From Photobacterium profundum SS9 (GTDB taxonomy: Bacteria > Pseudomonadota > Gammaproteobacteria > Enterobacterales > Vibrionaceae), in assembly GCF_000196255.1 (NCBI RefSeq), contig NC_006370.1:2989411-3053410 (forward strand): a DNA stretch of 64,000 bases. Direction: 5' to 3'. The notes beneath the pieces were generated by a model that was not told the DNA's origin, searched no databases, and saw nothing but the letters and a program-made list of their open reading frames with translations. Position numbers and translations under genes: made by a program. Of this stretch, positions 39,672-48,564 are shown in pieces (position 1 is the stretch's first letter; each line of letters opens with the position of its first letter).

Positions 39672-39919
39672 ATGGAATGTCGCTTAAGTTGTGGTGCTGT
39701 TGTATTGCACCGAGTATCTCTTCTGCTATTCCCGGCATGCCAAATGGTAAGCCAGCAGGTGTTCGCTGCATTCAGCTAAACGAGCAGAATCTTTGTAAAA
39801 TTTTTGGCAAGCCAGAACGGCCAGCGGTATGCCATAATTTTAAAGCTTGCCCTGATATATGTGGTACATCAAACGAGCAAGCTTTAGCTATTATTATGGA
39901 ACTAGAAAACATAACCTAA
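39672..39919 (+). pseudogene. yeiW: YeiW-like cysteine-cluster gene with a one-base frameshift
   Basis: The family (UPF0153/YeiW, YkgJ-like cysteine cluster) begins MECRxxCGACCxAPSIS. Here an ATG at 39672, with AGGG six bases upstream, encodes MECRLSCGA in one frame. The continuation CCIAPSISSAIPGMPNGKPAG (split here at 39697/39698) is in another frame, through CIQLNEQNLC, RPAVCHNFKAC and PDICG, to the stop at 39917-39919. One base is missing in the Ala codon after CG. Read as an uninterrupted frame from an ATG at 39677, the first cysteines (C3, C7) are replaced by MSLKLW. It may be a true mutation, a sequencing error or, less likely, translational frameshifting. Confidence 0.8.
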
Positions 39920-39950
39920 TGACAAGTTATGCTCTAATTATTGTAATGTG

Positions 39951-40196
39951 TTAAACGGCTACGGTACCCGTTAAAATACGAATAGTTGATTTAGCATGCT
40001 CTACGGCTTGATGGCCAGAGAATGTTAAATAACCACCATCTTCTTGCGTTACTAAACCTTTAGTAAACAAACGTTTTGCTGCTGCTACCATTTCAGGCGC
40101 AGCATCACCGCGGACCTTGATCCCTTCCAAATCGCTGTGCATTGGAAACCTAACAAGAAGGTTCATTTCATCAACAAGTTCTGCAGTATATGGCAT
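39951..40196 (-). CDS. TIGR02647 family small protein
   Basis: An 81-residue soluble protein similar to the TIGR02647 family of gammaproteobacteria, annotated in places as DNA-binding but uncharacterised. Typical segments are AELVDEMNLLVRFPM, GIKVRGDAAPEMVAAAKRLF and GLVTQEDGGYLTFSGHQAVEHA, a winged-helix-like pattern. The ATG at 40196 is preferred over a GTG at 40202 because GAGG lies 5-6 bases before it. It converges on the yeiW-like gene. Confidence 0.82.
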   Translation of the reverse strand: MPYTAELVDEMNLLVRFPMHSDLEGIKVRGDAAPEMVAAAKRLFTKGLVTQEDGGYLTFSGHQAVEHAKSTIRILTGTVAV

Positions 40197-40660
40197 AGTC
40201 ACCTCTATATAATTTTACTACCAATCGAGACTTGGTCTGTTTTGTTTAAATACCAACTTGCTTAATAATAGCGCCTGATATGAATAAAAGTAGGTGTAGA
40301 GATCAATCTCTGGAAACCTTTAAAGCAGATATCGCGACCTAGTTCAAATATTTGGATATTTATACCCATCGTATTCATTATCCTGTAGCTCACTATGCCA
40401 CCACTCCTGTTTATAACAAGTGCGCAATGCGCATAACTATGAATTCAATCATCTACTCAAAGTTACTGACTCTACTTTTTTAAATCTGATGACTATCTGT
40501 TCATCATACACACGTGGTACGAAAAAAGAGTGCTTCAATACATTTTACTGTTTTGCATATTCCCAAAAATAACTTTTAAACAAAGAAGATAAAAATTCGG
40601 TACTCGCAAATTACAGGCACAAAAAAGCCGCTCGATTAAAGCGGCTTCTATTTATACTGT
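40197..40660. other. Gene-free stretch with one terminator
   Basis: No credible gene. A hairpin AAGCCGCT/AGCGGCTT (40625-40647), with A-run before it, lies beyond repeat family 2 copy 2 and would terminate the minus-strand Tim44-domain gene. The remaining 400 bp shows nothing recognisable. Confidence 0.6.
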
Positions 40661-40824
40661 TATACCAACCTAAATAAGTATCTGTTCATTCTTTCTGGTT
40701 AAAACCGATAATGACTGCGTTAGAAATTTTATAATTAGAACCACTAGTTACTTCAATTTCTATCTTGTTCTTACCGATTTTTTCTGCGAAATTTATGACC
40801 ATTTACTTATCCAGATTGGTATTA
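40661..40824. repeat. Repeat family 2, copy 2 (about 164 bp)
   Basis: Close copy of 23361-23525 in the same orientation, with the same terminal inverted repeats (TATACCAACCTAAATAAGTA ... ATTGGTATTA). Like copy 1, it lies between a terminator hairpin and the 3' end of a minus-strand gene (stop at 40842, 17 bp away). Confidence 0.8.
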
Positions 40825-40841
40825 CATCGCTAATTCAATGC

Positions 40842-41711
40842 TTAAGCTTGAATACCAACAATCAACCAAGGTGCATTAGGCGTACGTAAATCACGCTCTA
40901 AATGCCAAACATCGGTAATGTCAGCTTCATGCTCTTCATTACGATCTTTGTAACGACCTGAGAATTGAATACTTAGCTGTGCTAAGTTCGCATCAAAGTC
41001 AGCACGTACCATTTCAGTATCAACATACATCACTTCTGTATGCTGCTCACCTTCAAGTTTTGCGCGCTCTGCCGTTAAATCAGCTAATAAAGCAGGTGAA
41101 ACATATTCACGAATTTTATCAAGTTCGTTGTGGTTCCATGCACCTTGTAAAATACGATAGTGATCACGAGCACCGCTCAAGAACGCATTCATATTGAAAT
41201 TAGGTGGCAAATTAAACGGCACATCACTATCTGTTGATGCATAGCCAGATTGCTGAGGCGCTGCATTCATTTCAGGCGCTTGTTGACGCTGCTGAGTATT
41301 GTTCTGCTGTTGCGGGGAGTTCCCTGCATACGCTTCACGATGACCTGTTGGTGTCCCTTTAGCGCCACGCATTGTTTTGAATAGCTTGAAGATGACAAAT
41401 GCAATCAGACCAAAGATAAGAATATCCATGAATTGAATGCCGTCAAACGCACCACCAAAAAATGCAGCAAGTAGACCACCAGCCAATAACCCGCCCATCA
41501 AACCACCCATCAGACCTTTCTTACCTGATTGTGCAGCCGTTGGATTTTGTTTGTTAATTGTATTCGTTTGTTGTGGTTGTTGCTGTTTCGCTGGCGCTGT
41601 TTTAAAGCTTTTACCAAACGATTTGCCACCACCAAATTTCTTTGCTTCTGCATGAGGAGCCGAAAACGACACCGCCACGATCAAAGCAAATAGAGTAAAG
41701 AAGCGTTTCAT
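40842..41711 (-). CDS. Tim44-domain membrane or secreted protein
   Basis: A 289-residue protein. A signal peptide (MKRFFTLFALIVAVSFSAPHAEA region, residues 1-23) is followed by a Lys/Gln-rich segment and a Gly-rich hydrophobic stretch (LMGGLMGGLLAGGLLAAFFGG). A transmembrane helix comes next (about residues 94-113), then a Gln/Asn-rich linker. The C-terminal Tim44-like domain runs from about 165 (NAFLSGARDHYRILQGAWNHNELDKIREYV, in part) to VWHLERDLRTPNAPWLIVGI. Its bacterial role is unknown. The ATG at 41711 is chosen because it starts the signal peptide and AAAGG precedes it; a frame extension to 41774 has no support. Confidence 0.85.
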   Translation of the reverse strand: MKRFFTLFALIVAVSFSAPHAEAKKFGGGKSFGKSFKTAPAKQQQPQQTNTINKQNPTAAQSGKKGLMGGLMGGLLAGGLLAAFFGGAFDGIQFMDILIFGLIAFVIFKLFKTMRGAKGTPTGHREAYAGNSPQQQNNTQQRQQAPEMNAAPQQSGYASTDSDVPFNLPPNFNMNAFLSGARDHYRILQGAWNHNELDKIREYVSPALLADLTAERAKLEGEQHTEVMYVDTEMVRADFDANLAQLSIQFSGRYKDRNEEHEADITDVWHLERDLRTPNAPWLIVGIQA

Positions 41712-41998
41712 ATTATTATTACCTTTGCCATGTTCTGATTGCATCCTATCTGTATACCTTAGAAAGTCAATCAATCCTCATGTGCAAATTGTTACTAATG
41801 ATGATAATAATGTAAAACTACGCTCAAACGGATAAATTAATAACTTGATCGAAACACATTAATAAAAAAACTTGAGACTCACTTTTATCTGTACGATCTA
41901 ACAGTGGCAAATCATAAATAGAGATAAAAGAGTAGTATGTTGTTTCAAAACAATTTTTTATTGCATTTTTCTCTATAAATTTTGTCAAAAAATGAATG

Positions 41999-42058
41999 TA
42001 TACCCAAGTTACCTCAAGATGCTCGTTTCAGCGAGAATTTTGAGGTAGCTTGGGTATA
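41999..42058. repeat. Short (60-bp) member of repeat family 1
   Basis: This is a minimal form made only of the two ends of the 265-bp repeat, TATACCCAAGTTACCTCAAG... and ...CTTGGGTATA, joined through CTCGTTTCAGCGAG. It forms a long near-perfect hairpin. It lies in the 405-bp gap 41712-42116, which otherwise holds A/T-rich sequence with the TM2 gene promoter. Confidence 0.85.
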
Positions 42059-42116
42059 ACAAGTATATGACCATGTGGCGTAACCACTTTAAATAAGAAC
42101 AACAACGGGAATATTT

Positions 42117-42512
42117 ATGCAAGATACACATAGTAAGTTAATTGGCTATTTATTATGGATTTTCGGCTTCACTGGTGCTCACCGATTTTACTATGGCAAG
42201 CCTGTTACTGGCACAATTTGGTTCTTAACATTAGGTTTGTGCGGGATAGGCTGGTTGATCGATTTATTTCTAATCCCCGCGATGGATCGCGAAGCGGATT
42301 TTCGCTTCCAAGCAGGCGACATTGATTATACCGTCGGGTGGCTGTTATTAACGTTTTTAGGTGTATTTGGTATTCATCGAATGTATATGGGTAAATGGCT
42401 TACTGGCATTCTCTATTTGTGCACTTTTGGTTTCTTTTTAATCGGTATTCTTGTCGATTTCTGGACGTTGAACGATCAGATTTCAGTCAAAAATTCAGAA
42501 CGTAACGCATAA
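42117..42512 (+). CDS. Protein with two TM2 domains
   Basis: A 131-residue membrane protein with two tandem TM2 units. The first (about 7-52) reads LIGYLLWIFGFTGAHRFYYGK and the second (about 71-116) LLTFLGVFGIHRMYMGK; each has two hydrophobic helices joined by a short turn. The duplicate H-R-(F/M)-Y-(Y/M)-G-K motifs are the TM2 signature. Bacterial TM2 proteins have no assigned function. A GGGA ribosome site precedes the ATG. Confidence 0.85.
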   Translation: MQDTHSKLIGYLLWIFGFTGAHRFYYGKPVTGTIWFLTLGLCGIGWLIDLFLIPAMDREADFRFQAGDIDYTVGWLLLTFLGVFGIHRMYMGKWLTGILYLCTFGFFLIGILVDFWTLNDQISVKNSERNA

Positions 42513-42555
42513 GCATTCAATAAAATCATGTTTTATTGTTGGGCTATATTTATGG

Positions 42556-42608
42556 TAACACTCTAAGTGCGAGTGTTATCACATATAGGCTTTTATTCGC
42601 ACTCAGAG
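42556..42608. other. Two mutually exclusive hairpins after the TM2 gene
   Basis: TAACACTC (42556-42563) pairs with GAGTGTTA (42571-42578). The overlapping segment CTCTAAGTGCGA (42561-42572) can instead pair with TCGCACTCAGAG (42597-42608), 11 of 12 matching. It could be a terminator with an alternative fold; there is only a short T-run. Function unproven. Confidence 0.4.
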
Positions 42609-42620
42609 TTGGCTAATTAC

Positions 42621-42671
42621 TTGACCATATCGTAAGTGAGCAACTAGAATATCGAACGTCGTTCTATAATT
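42621..42671 (+). promoter_or_regulatory. Candidate promoter and operator of the TetR-type gene
   Basis: TTGACC (42621-42626), 18 bp, TAGAAT (42645-42650) form a good sigma-70-type promoter. An imperfect palindrome centred on 42659, with core GAACG-T-CGTTC (42654-42664), overlaps the -10 and expected start. That is where an autorepressing TetR protein would bind. Inference from position and symmetry. Confidence 0.5.
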
Positions 42672-42755
42672 AAACTAATCATGGATCGCTGGCTATGTTG
42701 CCTTTTTCTTCATTTATAATAATAACAACAAATAAATCATTAAGAGTACTATTCG

Positions 42756-43352
42756 ATGGCAAGACGAAATGACCACACTCGTGAAGAGTTGGTAAGCATG
42801 ACACTAGAGCAAGTGAAACTTTTTTTAAATGAACACCCGCATCACGAACTCAGTTTACGAAAAGTAGCAGGCATGATCGGCTATGTACCAAGCACATTAG
42901 TGAATGTATTTGGTAACTACAATCTACTACTACTTCATGCTGTAGCACAAACACTTGATGAGTTATTCGCAGAAGCAGAAGCACAAATGAACTCTGCAAT
43001 GTCACCTGAAGATGCACTTCGTAAGCTCGCTTATTGCTATCAAGAATTTGCAGCCGCCCACCCTTACCGCTGGCAGTTAATTTTCCAACACACAATGAAT
43101 GGCGATGAACTTCCTGAATGGCAATCTGAACGAATTAATAGCATGACAAGTATGCTTGAAACCCTAATCCGTCAAATCACGCCTCAGAAATCAGATGCCG
43201 ATATCTTAGAAGCAAGCCGCGTTTTATGGGCGGGTGTTCATGGTATTACGTTATTAAGTGTTGATGACAAATTGTTTACTTCCGTTCCGGTTGACGCTAA
43301 AGCACTGATAGACAACTTATTAAACACCTATTTAAACGCTTGGCACGCATAA
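42756..43352 (+). CDS. TetR family transcriptional regulator
   Basis: A 198-residue regulator. The N-terminal helix-turn-helix covers about residues 8-55 (HHELSLRKVAGMIGYVPSTLVNVFGNYNLLLLHAV, in part). The C-terminal ligand domain contains FAAAHPYRWQLIFQH and VLWAGVHGITLLS, the WHG-type pattern. It lies 12 bp before the transporter/acyltransferase fusion gene, so one transcript is likely. It probably controls itself and that gene in response to a lipid or related ligand; the ligand is not deducible. Confidence 0.9.
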   Translation: MARRNDHTREELVSMTLEQVKLFLNEHPHHELSLRKVAGMIGYVPSTLVNVFGNYNLLLLHAVAQTLDELFAEAEAQMNSAMSPEDALRKLAYCYQEFAAAHPYRWQLIFQHTMNGDELPEWQSERINSMTSMLETLIRQITPQKSDADILEASRVLWAGVHGITLLSVDDKLFTSVPVDAKALIDNLLNTYLNAWHA

Positions 43353-43364
43353 GCGGAGTATTTG

Positions 43365-45242
43365 ATGAGTGCTCAGCCCCAATCGCGCCTTTTAACTAAG
43401 CAGCGGTTTCTACCCTATTTTCTTACGCAGGCTCTTGGGGCTTTTAACGATAATGTCTATAAGAATATCTTGCTCATTCTTATCGCATTTTCTGCACCTG
43501 GTACATTGCCCCTCGATTCAGATTTGATCATTAACCTCGCGGCTGGCTTATTCATTCTCCCTTTTTTCCTTTTTTCAGCCTCGGCAGGTGTATTAGCAGA
43601 TAAATACGATAAAGCGCAGATTATGCGTATCGTGAAATTTGCTGAAATTATTATTATGGCGTTAGCCGCTATCGCCTTTCTCACCGAAAGCTACATGATG
43701 CTGCTGATTCTATTATTTTTGATGGGGACCCAGTCTGCATTTTTTGGTCCAGCCAAATATGCACTTTTACCCCAACATTTAAGAAAAGAAGAACTCGTTT
43801 CAGGCAATGCATTAGTCGAGACAGGTACTTTTCTGGCGATTCTACTGGGTACGTTGTTAGCTGGCGTGATAGCCAACCAGCAAGATGCGCCTTTAATTGC
43901 AGCCATTAGCGTCGTCTCTTTTGCTATTTTAGGGTATGCCACATCGCGTAAAATACCCGAAGCAAAACCGAGTAATCCTAATCTTGAATTTAAATGGCAG
44001 CCGATTAAACAAACACGCCATACATTAGCAATAGCCAAGAAAGACAAAACCGTTTTTCAATGTGTGTTAGGCATTAGTTGGTTTTGGTTTTTAGGGGCAT
44101 GTTACCTAACACAATTCCCTAATTTTGCTAAAATCCACCTTGGTGGTGGCGCGGCTTCTGTTTCTTTCTTACTCGCATTATTTTCAATTGGCATCGCTAC
44201 AGGCTCACTATTATGTGACCGCCTGTCTGGCCACCGAATTGAACCCGGTATTGTCCCTCTGGGTAGTTTTGGGATTACTTTATTCAGTGCCATTCTTTTC
44301 TTTGCATCGCCAGATGTGGTACCAGTATCAAACAATTTTATTGAGTTCATTGCTCAGCCTGAGCTTTTCCATATTTTCATCGCATTAATGCTGTTAGGTG
44401 TTTCTGGTGGGGTGTTCATTGTGCCTCTTTACGCCATGATGCAAAGCCGAGCAAAAGAAGATGAACGCGCACAAATCATTGCTGCAAATAATATTTGGAA
44501 TGCGTTATTCATGGTGGCGAGTGCCATTCTATCGATTGTCTTTTTATCAGTATTAGAATTTAGTATTCCGCAGTTCTTTCTGTTTCTATCAATCACTAAC
44601 TTTATTGTTGTTATTTATCTATACGTACAAGTACCCGATTTCTTCTGGCGCTTTCTTGTATGGCTTGTTACACACAGCATGTATCGAGTAAAACATAAGG
44701 ATTTAGAGAATATTCCGCTACAAGGCGGAGCACTGATTGTCTGCAATCATGTCAGTTACATGGATGCGTTATTATTAGCGGGGGCTTATCCTCGCCCTAT
44801 TCGTTTTCTAATGGATAAAGACATTTCTAGCCTGCCGTTTATCTCGGTATTTTGTAAAGCTTGCAGGGTTATTCCTGTTGATCCTAATGATCGTCGTTCA
44901 GTGCATAGAGCCTTTTCGCAAGTCACCCAATATTTAGAAAATGGCGACATTGTTTGTATCTTCCCTGAAGGGCAACTCACCTTCGACGGTGAAATAGGCC
45001 CATTCTTACGTGGCATTGATATCATCATTAAGCGGTCTTCTGTACCCGTTATTCCCGTTGCTTTACAAGGGTTATGGGGCAGTCTTTTCAGCCGTGAACG
45101 AGGCAGCGCTTTATTGAAGATGCCAAAACGTTTTTGGTCAAAGGTTACCGTAGTGGCAGGTGAACCGATTTCACCATCAGACAATATTCATAGCTCTGAA
45201 CTGCGTGAACGAATCGTTGCCTTACGTGGCAATAATCAATAG
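43365..45242 (+). CDS. MFS transporter fused to PlsC-type acyltransferase (LplT-PlsC-like)
   Basis: A 625-residue two-domain membrane protein. Residues 1 to about 410 form an MFS transporter with about 12 helices, like lysophospholipid transporter LplT (FLPYFLTQALGAFNDNVYKN). Residues about 425-625 form a PlsC acyltransferase with the HX4D motif in NHVSYMDALLL and the substrate motif FPEGQLTFDGE. It lacks the AMP-binding synthetase domain present in longer LplT-Aas fusions. The predicted role is to flip lysophospholipids inward and reacylate them, using acyl-CoA or acyl-ACP made elsewhere. The ATG at 43365 follows GCGGAG; a TTG at 43362 is not needed. Confidence 0.88.
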   Translation: MSAQPQSRLLTKQRFLPYFLTQALGAFNDNVYKNILLILIAFSAPGTLPLDSDLIINLAAGLFILPFFLFSASAGVLADKYDKAQIMRIVKFAEIIIMALAAIAFLTESYMMLLILLFLMGTQSAFFGPAKYALLPQHLRKEELVSGNALVETGTFLAILLGTLLAGVIANQQDAPLIAAISVVSFAILGYATSRKIPEAKPSNPNLEFKWQPIKQTRHTLAIAKKDKTVFQCVLGISWFWFLGACYLTQFPNFAKIHLGGGAASVSFLLALFSIGIATGSLLCDRLSGHRIEPGIVPLGSFGITLFSAILFFASPDVVPVSNNFIEFIAQPELFHIFIALMLLGVSGGVFIVPLYAMMQSRAKEDERAQIIAANNIWNALFMVASAILSIVFLSVLEFSIPQFFLFLSITNFIVVIYLYVQVPDFFWRFLVWLVTHSMYRVKHKDLENIPLQGGALIVCNHVSYMDALLLAGAYPRPIRFLMDKDISSLPFISVFCKACRVIPVDPNDRRSVHRAFSQVTQYLENGDIVCIFPEGQLTFDGEIGPFLRGIDIIIKRSSVPVIPVALQGLWGSLFSRERGSALLKMPKRFWSKVTVVAGEPISPSDNIHSSELRERIVALRGNNQ

Positions 45243-45257
45243 ATAGCGAAATAATAC

Positions 45258-45300
45258 AAAAAAGGGCGATGATCAAAAACACTGATCATCGCCCTTTTTT
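45258..45300. terminator. Strong bidirectional terminator
   Basis: A perfect 18-bp stem AAAAAAGGGCGATGATCA / TGATCATCGCCCTTTTTT between the converging transporter/acyltransferase and menE genes. Confidence 0.92.
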
Positions 45301-45309
45301 ATACACAAT

Positions 45310-46746
45310 TTAAGACTGCTGCGCTAACCACTCGCTTAACTGCTTACGTGACACCTTAATACCCGATGTCGCTAGTTCCTTTGGCAATGCTAGGTAACGA
45401 ATCGGTCGCTTAAAACTCACGATGTTGTCCGTCATGTGGATTTCTAGTGATGCAATAACATCATTCGATAATACCGAGTCGGTATCTACGATTGCGATTG
45501 GTCGTTGCCCAAATTCTGCATCATCCATTGGCAATACAAAGGCTTGCCTAACACTAGCATGGGTCATTAATACTTTCTCGACGTCTTCTGGTTGAATATT
45601 CTCGCCACCAGAAATAAACATGTTATCAGCACGCCCTAAAATGTGCAGTTCATTGCCTCGCCATTCGCCTAAATCACGGGTGGCAAACCACTCTCCGTCA
45701 CAGGCTGGAAATATCATTTTATTACGATAATAGCCCAGACATAAGCTAGCACCTTGAACATACACTTCACCGTCTTTAATCATAAAGTTACGGTTGCCTA
45801 AAACAGTGCCTACCCCCCCACTCGCATCTGCTTTTTTTGCTGTAACGGTCGAACCCATCTCTGTCATACCGTAACCACACCAGCAGCTAATACCAATACA
45901 TTCAGCGGCATCTGTTAAGCTAGCAGGAATAGCCGCGCCACCCAATAACACTTGTTTTAAGACTAAAGTGCCACTGCCCTTACCATGCTTAGAGGCTAAT
46001 AAACGCTGAAGTTGCGTCGGCACGAGAGAAGCATGCGTCACCATAGTCAGTGAATGCTCAAAACAGGCAGGCTCTGTAACCACCAGCTTGGCACCTCGGT
46101 ATAACCAGCGCCAAAGAATGGCGAGCCCTGAAATATGAAACAAGGGTAAAGATAACAACCAACTGTCATCGCTGCCAAAATCCATCACTTCAAGTAACCC
46201 TTCAGCACTAGCAAGATGATTTTCGGCAGTATGAACAGCCGCTTTAGGTACGCCAGTTGAGCCTGATGTTAACGTTAGGGTTGCAGCTCGTGTTTGCTGC
46301 CAAGTAACAGGCACAATACGAGGTTGTTCTGGCTGCAACAAATGCAGGCGTTTTCCAGTTGTGAATTGATGAACGGTACGTGCTGGATACCAAATGTAGT
46401 CATTCTTTAATCGAGCTAGTTGTTCATTTAGCTCTATTTCTGTATTTTTCGGATTTAACCCAACATAACGGGCACCAATGCGTAACGTTGCTAAAATAAG
46501 CCATATAACCTGAATCGAATTAGGTGCAACAACCGCGATCATTTGATCGCGTTTGACACCTTGTTCAATTAAGCCTTGTGCATACTCATCAACGCGATGG
46601 CTCATTTCCGCCCAGCTGAATCGTTGCTCGCCAATACATTCACCGTCGACACATTGCGCACCAAAAGAAAGAGCGACCGCTGACGGTCGCTCCTCTGCCC
46701 AATGTTGCCAAGGCCATGTGGCGAAGTATTGAGTTACTTCTGCCAT
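45310..46746 (-). CDS. menE: o-Succinylbenzoate-CoA ligase
   Basis: A 478-residue ANL-superfamily enzyme of menaquinone synthesis that makes o-succinylbenzoyl-CoA. The AMP-binding P-loop is [13 protein letters not shown] (about 160-172); other core motifs are [11 protein letters not shown] and the hinge region [31 protein letters not shown] (in part). It is the last gene of the men operon, and its start overlaps the menC end by 13 bp. Confidence 0.94.
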   Translation of the reverse strand: MAEVTQYFATWPWQHWAEERPSAVALSFGAQCVDGECIGEQRFSWAEMSHRVDEYAQGLIEQGVKRDQMIAVVAPNSIQVIWLILATLRIGARYVGLNPKNTEIELNEQLARLKNDYIWYPARTVHQFTTGKRLHLLQPEQPRIVPVTWQQTRAATLTLTSGSTGVPKAAVHTAENHLASAEGLLEVMDFGSDDSWLLSLPLFHISGLAILWRWLYRGAKLVVTEPACFEHSLTMVTHASLVPTQLQRLLASKHGKGSGTLVLKQVLLGGAAIPASLTDAAECIGISCWCGYGMTEMGSTVTAKKADASGGVGTVLGNRNFMIKDGEVYVQGASLCLGYYRNKMIFPACDGEWFATRDLGEWRGNELHILGRADNMFISGGENIQPEDVEKVLMTHASVRQAFVLPMDDAEFGQRPIAIVDTDSVLSNDVIASLEIHMTDNIVSFKRPIRYLALPKELATSGIKVSRKQLSEWLAQQS

Positions 46747-47741
46747 ACCACCTCTAAATCAGACAATGCTGTTTTCGGTAAATCACAATCAGGCCACGAT
46801 GTTTCAAGTTGCGCCTTAAAGAGTTGCATCGTATCTAAACCAGGAATAACGCCCGGTGTTTGCCATTCAGCAAAGCGTGCTAACTGATTTAAGCCAAGGC
46901 TAGACTCCATACTAGAGCTAATCACAGCCGTAAGCCCTACCGCATGCGCTTGCTTAACTAAATCCATACAACGCTGCACAGAGCCCACTAACGTTGGTTT
47001 GATGATAATCGCAACTACGCCAGGTTCAGCTTTTACTTCAAAGCCTTCATCACGCACCGTTTCATCCCATGCGATGTTGATTCCTGTCTCTAGAGAAAAC
47101 GCCAAGCTGTCTTCTGGTGTCTTGCAAGGCTCTTCTAAGAACGCAATACCAGCACGGTGTTCAGGCTTCACATACTTCGCAAATTGCTGGGCTTTAATCG
47201 GCGTCCACTTACGGTTTGCGTCTAAACGCAAACGTACATCAGGAATCGCTTCAATAAACATATTTACCACGATGCCATCACGCACCGCTTCATACATACC
47301 GACTTTAATCTTTGCGACTTTCTCACCTGGCATTTCGTTCAAGCGAACGATCAAATCATCAGGATCGCCAGAACATAATGGTGCAACTAAATAATTACCT
47401 TTCATTGGTAACTCTGAAGCCTGCTCTAACATTGCCATGCTCAAACCAAACGCAACCGATGGCAGCGCTTGTGATAAGTCAATGGTTTCACCTTGAATCC
47501 AGCTTTCAAGTAACTGTTTTGCTTGCTCACCTGCTTGCTCGACAGTTTCATGACTAAACTCAGGTAAAGGTGCAATCTCACCGAAACCAACTTTATCGCC
47601 ATCACGTAATTCAACTATCCAACCTTCACGTGTTGCTAGGCGTTGAGTGCGAAGAATAACACCTGAATCCATAGGCAGTTGGTATTGATATAATTTCGCG
47701 CTACGAATATATTCTTCTGTCAGAACTACAGTTTTAGCCAT
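46734..47741 (-). CDS. menC: o-Succinylbenzoate synthase
   Basis: A 335-residue enolase-superfamily enzyme that dehydrates SHCHC to o-succinylbenzoate. The catalytic lysine is in [11 protein letters not shown], and metal ligands in [19 protein letters not shown] and [11 protein letters not shown]. The second lysine is in [12 protein letters not shown]. The ATG at 47741 follows GGA at good spacing; an extension to 47753 overlaps menH further. menC follows menH directly: the menB gene usually found between them is missing. Confidence 0.94.
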   Translation of the reverse strand: MAKTVVLTEEYIRSAKLYQYQLPMDSGVILRTQRLATREGWIVELRDGDKVGFGEIAPLPEFSHETVEQAGEQAKQLLESWIQGETIDLSQALPSVAFGLSMAMLEQASELPMKGNYLVAPLCSGDPDDLIVRLNEMPGEKVAKIKVGMYEAVRDGIVVNMFIEAIPDVRLRLDANRKWTPIKAQQFAKYVKPEHRAGIAFLEEPCKTPEDSLAFSLETGINIAWDETVRDEGFEVKAEPGVVAIIIKPTLVGSVQRCMDLVKQAHAVGLTAVISSSMESSLGLNQLARFAEWQTPGVIPGLDTMQLFKAQLETSWPDCDLPKTALSDLEVVWQK

Positions 47742-48564
47742 GATTAATTCCAATCTGTTTTACAAAATTATTGATTGCCATGCTGAATGCATAAGGTTGC
47801 TCAACATGCACATTATGCCCCGCCGATGCGATCACCTGATACTGTAACTGGGTGTCTTCGACCAAACGTTTAAATTTTTTGTCTCGCTCGCCACACACAT
47901 AAATGGTCGGCAAAACTAATGCTTCCATTATTTGTAGTAATTGTGGTTGCTTCGCTAATGATGTAGCCAGCAGCATACGTGCAACACCAGAACCAAGATT
48001 ACCACTGCGTTTCAGTACTAAGCTTTGTCTTTGGTCATGATTCAGTGACGAAAATACCGCTTGTTGATACCAGTCAGGTAAAACGAGGCTAAGTGGCTCA
48101 TATGTAAAACGCTGCGCCCACTTTTGATCATTTGCAAACCTTGTCGCACATTCTGTTCGTGGCAGTCCAAAATGCCCACCTTCTATAACAACACCCATTA
48201 ATTGTGGTGTTTTTTTGCACGCTGACTTCACGCCTGAATGCGGAACGGCATTAGGATGTATGGATGCCGCATGGTACATCGCTAATCGTGCACCCATTGA
48301 ATAGCCAATCAACACGTACTGTTCAATATTACGATGTAGCAAGGTTTGAAGAATAAGCTGATTAACGTGAGCAAAGTCGATGGCCTGCACCATCTGGCTT
48401 TTACCGTGCCCAGGTAAATCAATCGTAATACAAGGGTACCCTGACGATAATGTATTCACCACATGACGCCAATCTTGGCCCGACCCTAATAAACCATGTA
48501 GAAACACTAACGTGGGTTGTGATTCGTTGTTTAGCGAGCCAAAGGTTTCAGAGTAAAGTCGCAT
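47734..48564 (-). CDS. menH: SHCHC synthase MenH
   Basis: A 276-residue alpha/beta hydrolase that eliminates pyruvate from SEPHCHC in menaquinone synthesis. It shows [14 protein letters not shown], the nucleophile elbow GYSMGARLA (Ser about residue 93) and the catalytic His in [11 protein letters not shown] near the end. It is somewhat longer than E. coli MenH (252), with an insert after the nucleophile. The ATG at 48564 follows AAGG; the start lies inside the menD end (17-bp overlap) and the end overlaps menC. Confidence 0.9.
   Translation of the reverse strand: MRLYSETFGSLNNESQPTLVFLHGLLGSGQDWRHVVNTLSSGYPCITIDLPGHGKSQMVQAIDFAHVNQLILQTLLHRNIEQYVLIGYSMGARLAMYHAASIHPNAVPHSGVKSACKKTPQLMGVVIEGGHFGLPRTECATRFANDQKWAQRFTYEPLSLVLPDWYQQAVFSSLNHDQRQSLVLKRSGNLGSGVARMLLATSLAKQPQLLQIMEALVLPTIYVCGERDKKFKRLVEDTQLQYQVIASAGHNVHVEQPYAFSMAINNFVKQIGINHG

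Noticed and set aside
39677..39700. Normal start of the yeiW-like gene at 39677
   Set aside because: This frame loses the conserved first cysteines, while the other frame encodes them exactly behind a better-spaced ribosome site, so a frameshift is the better reading.
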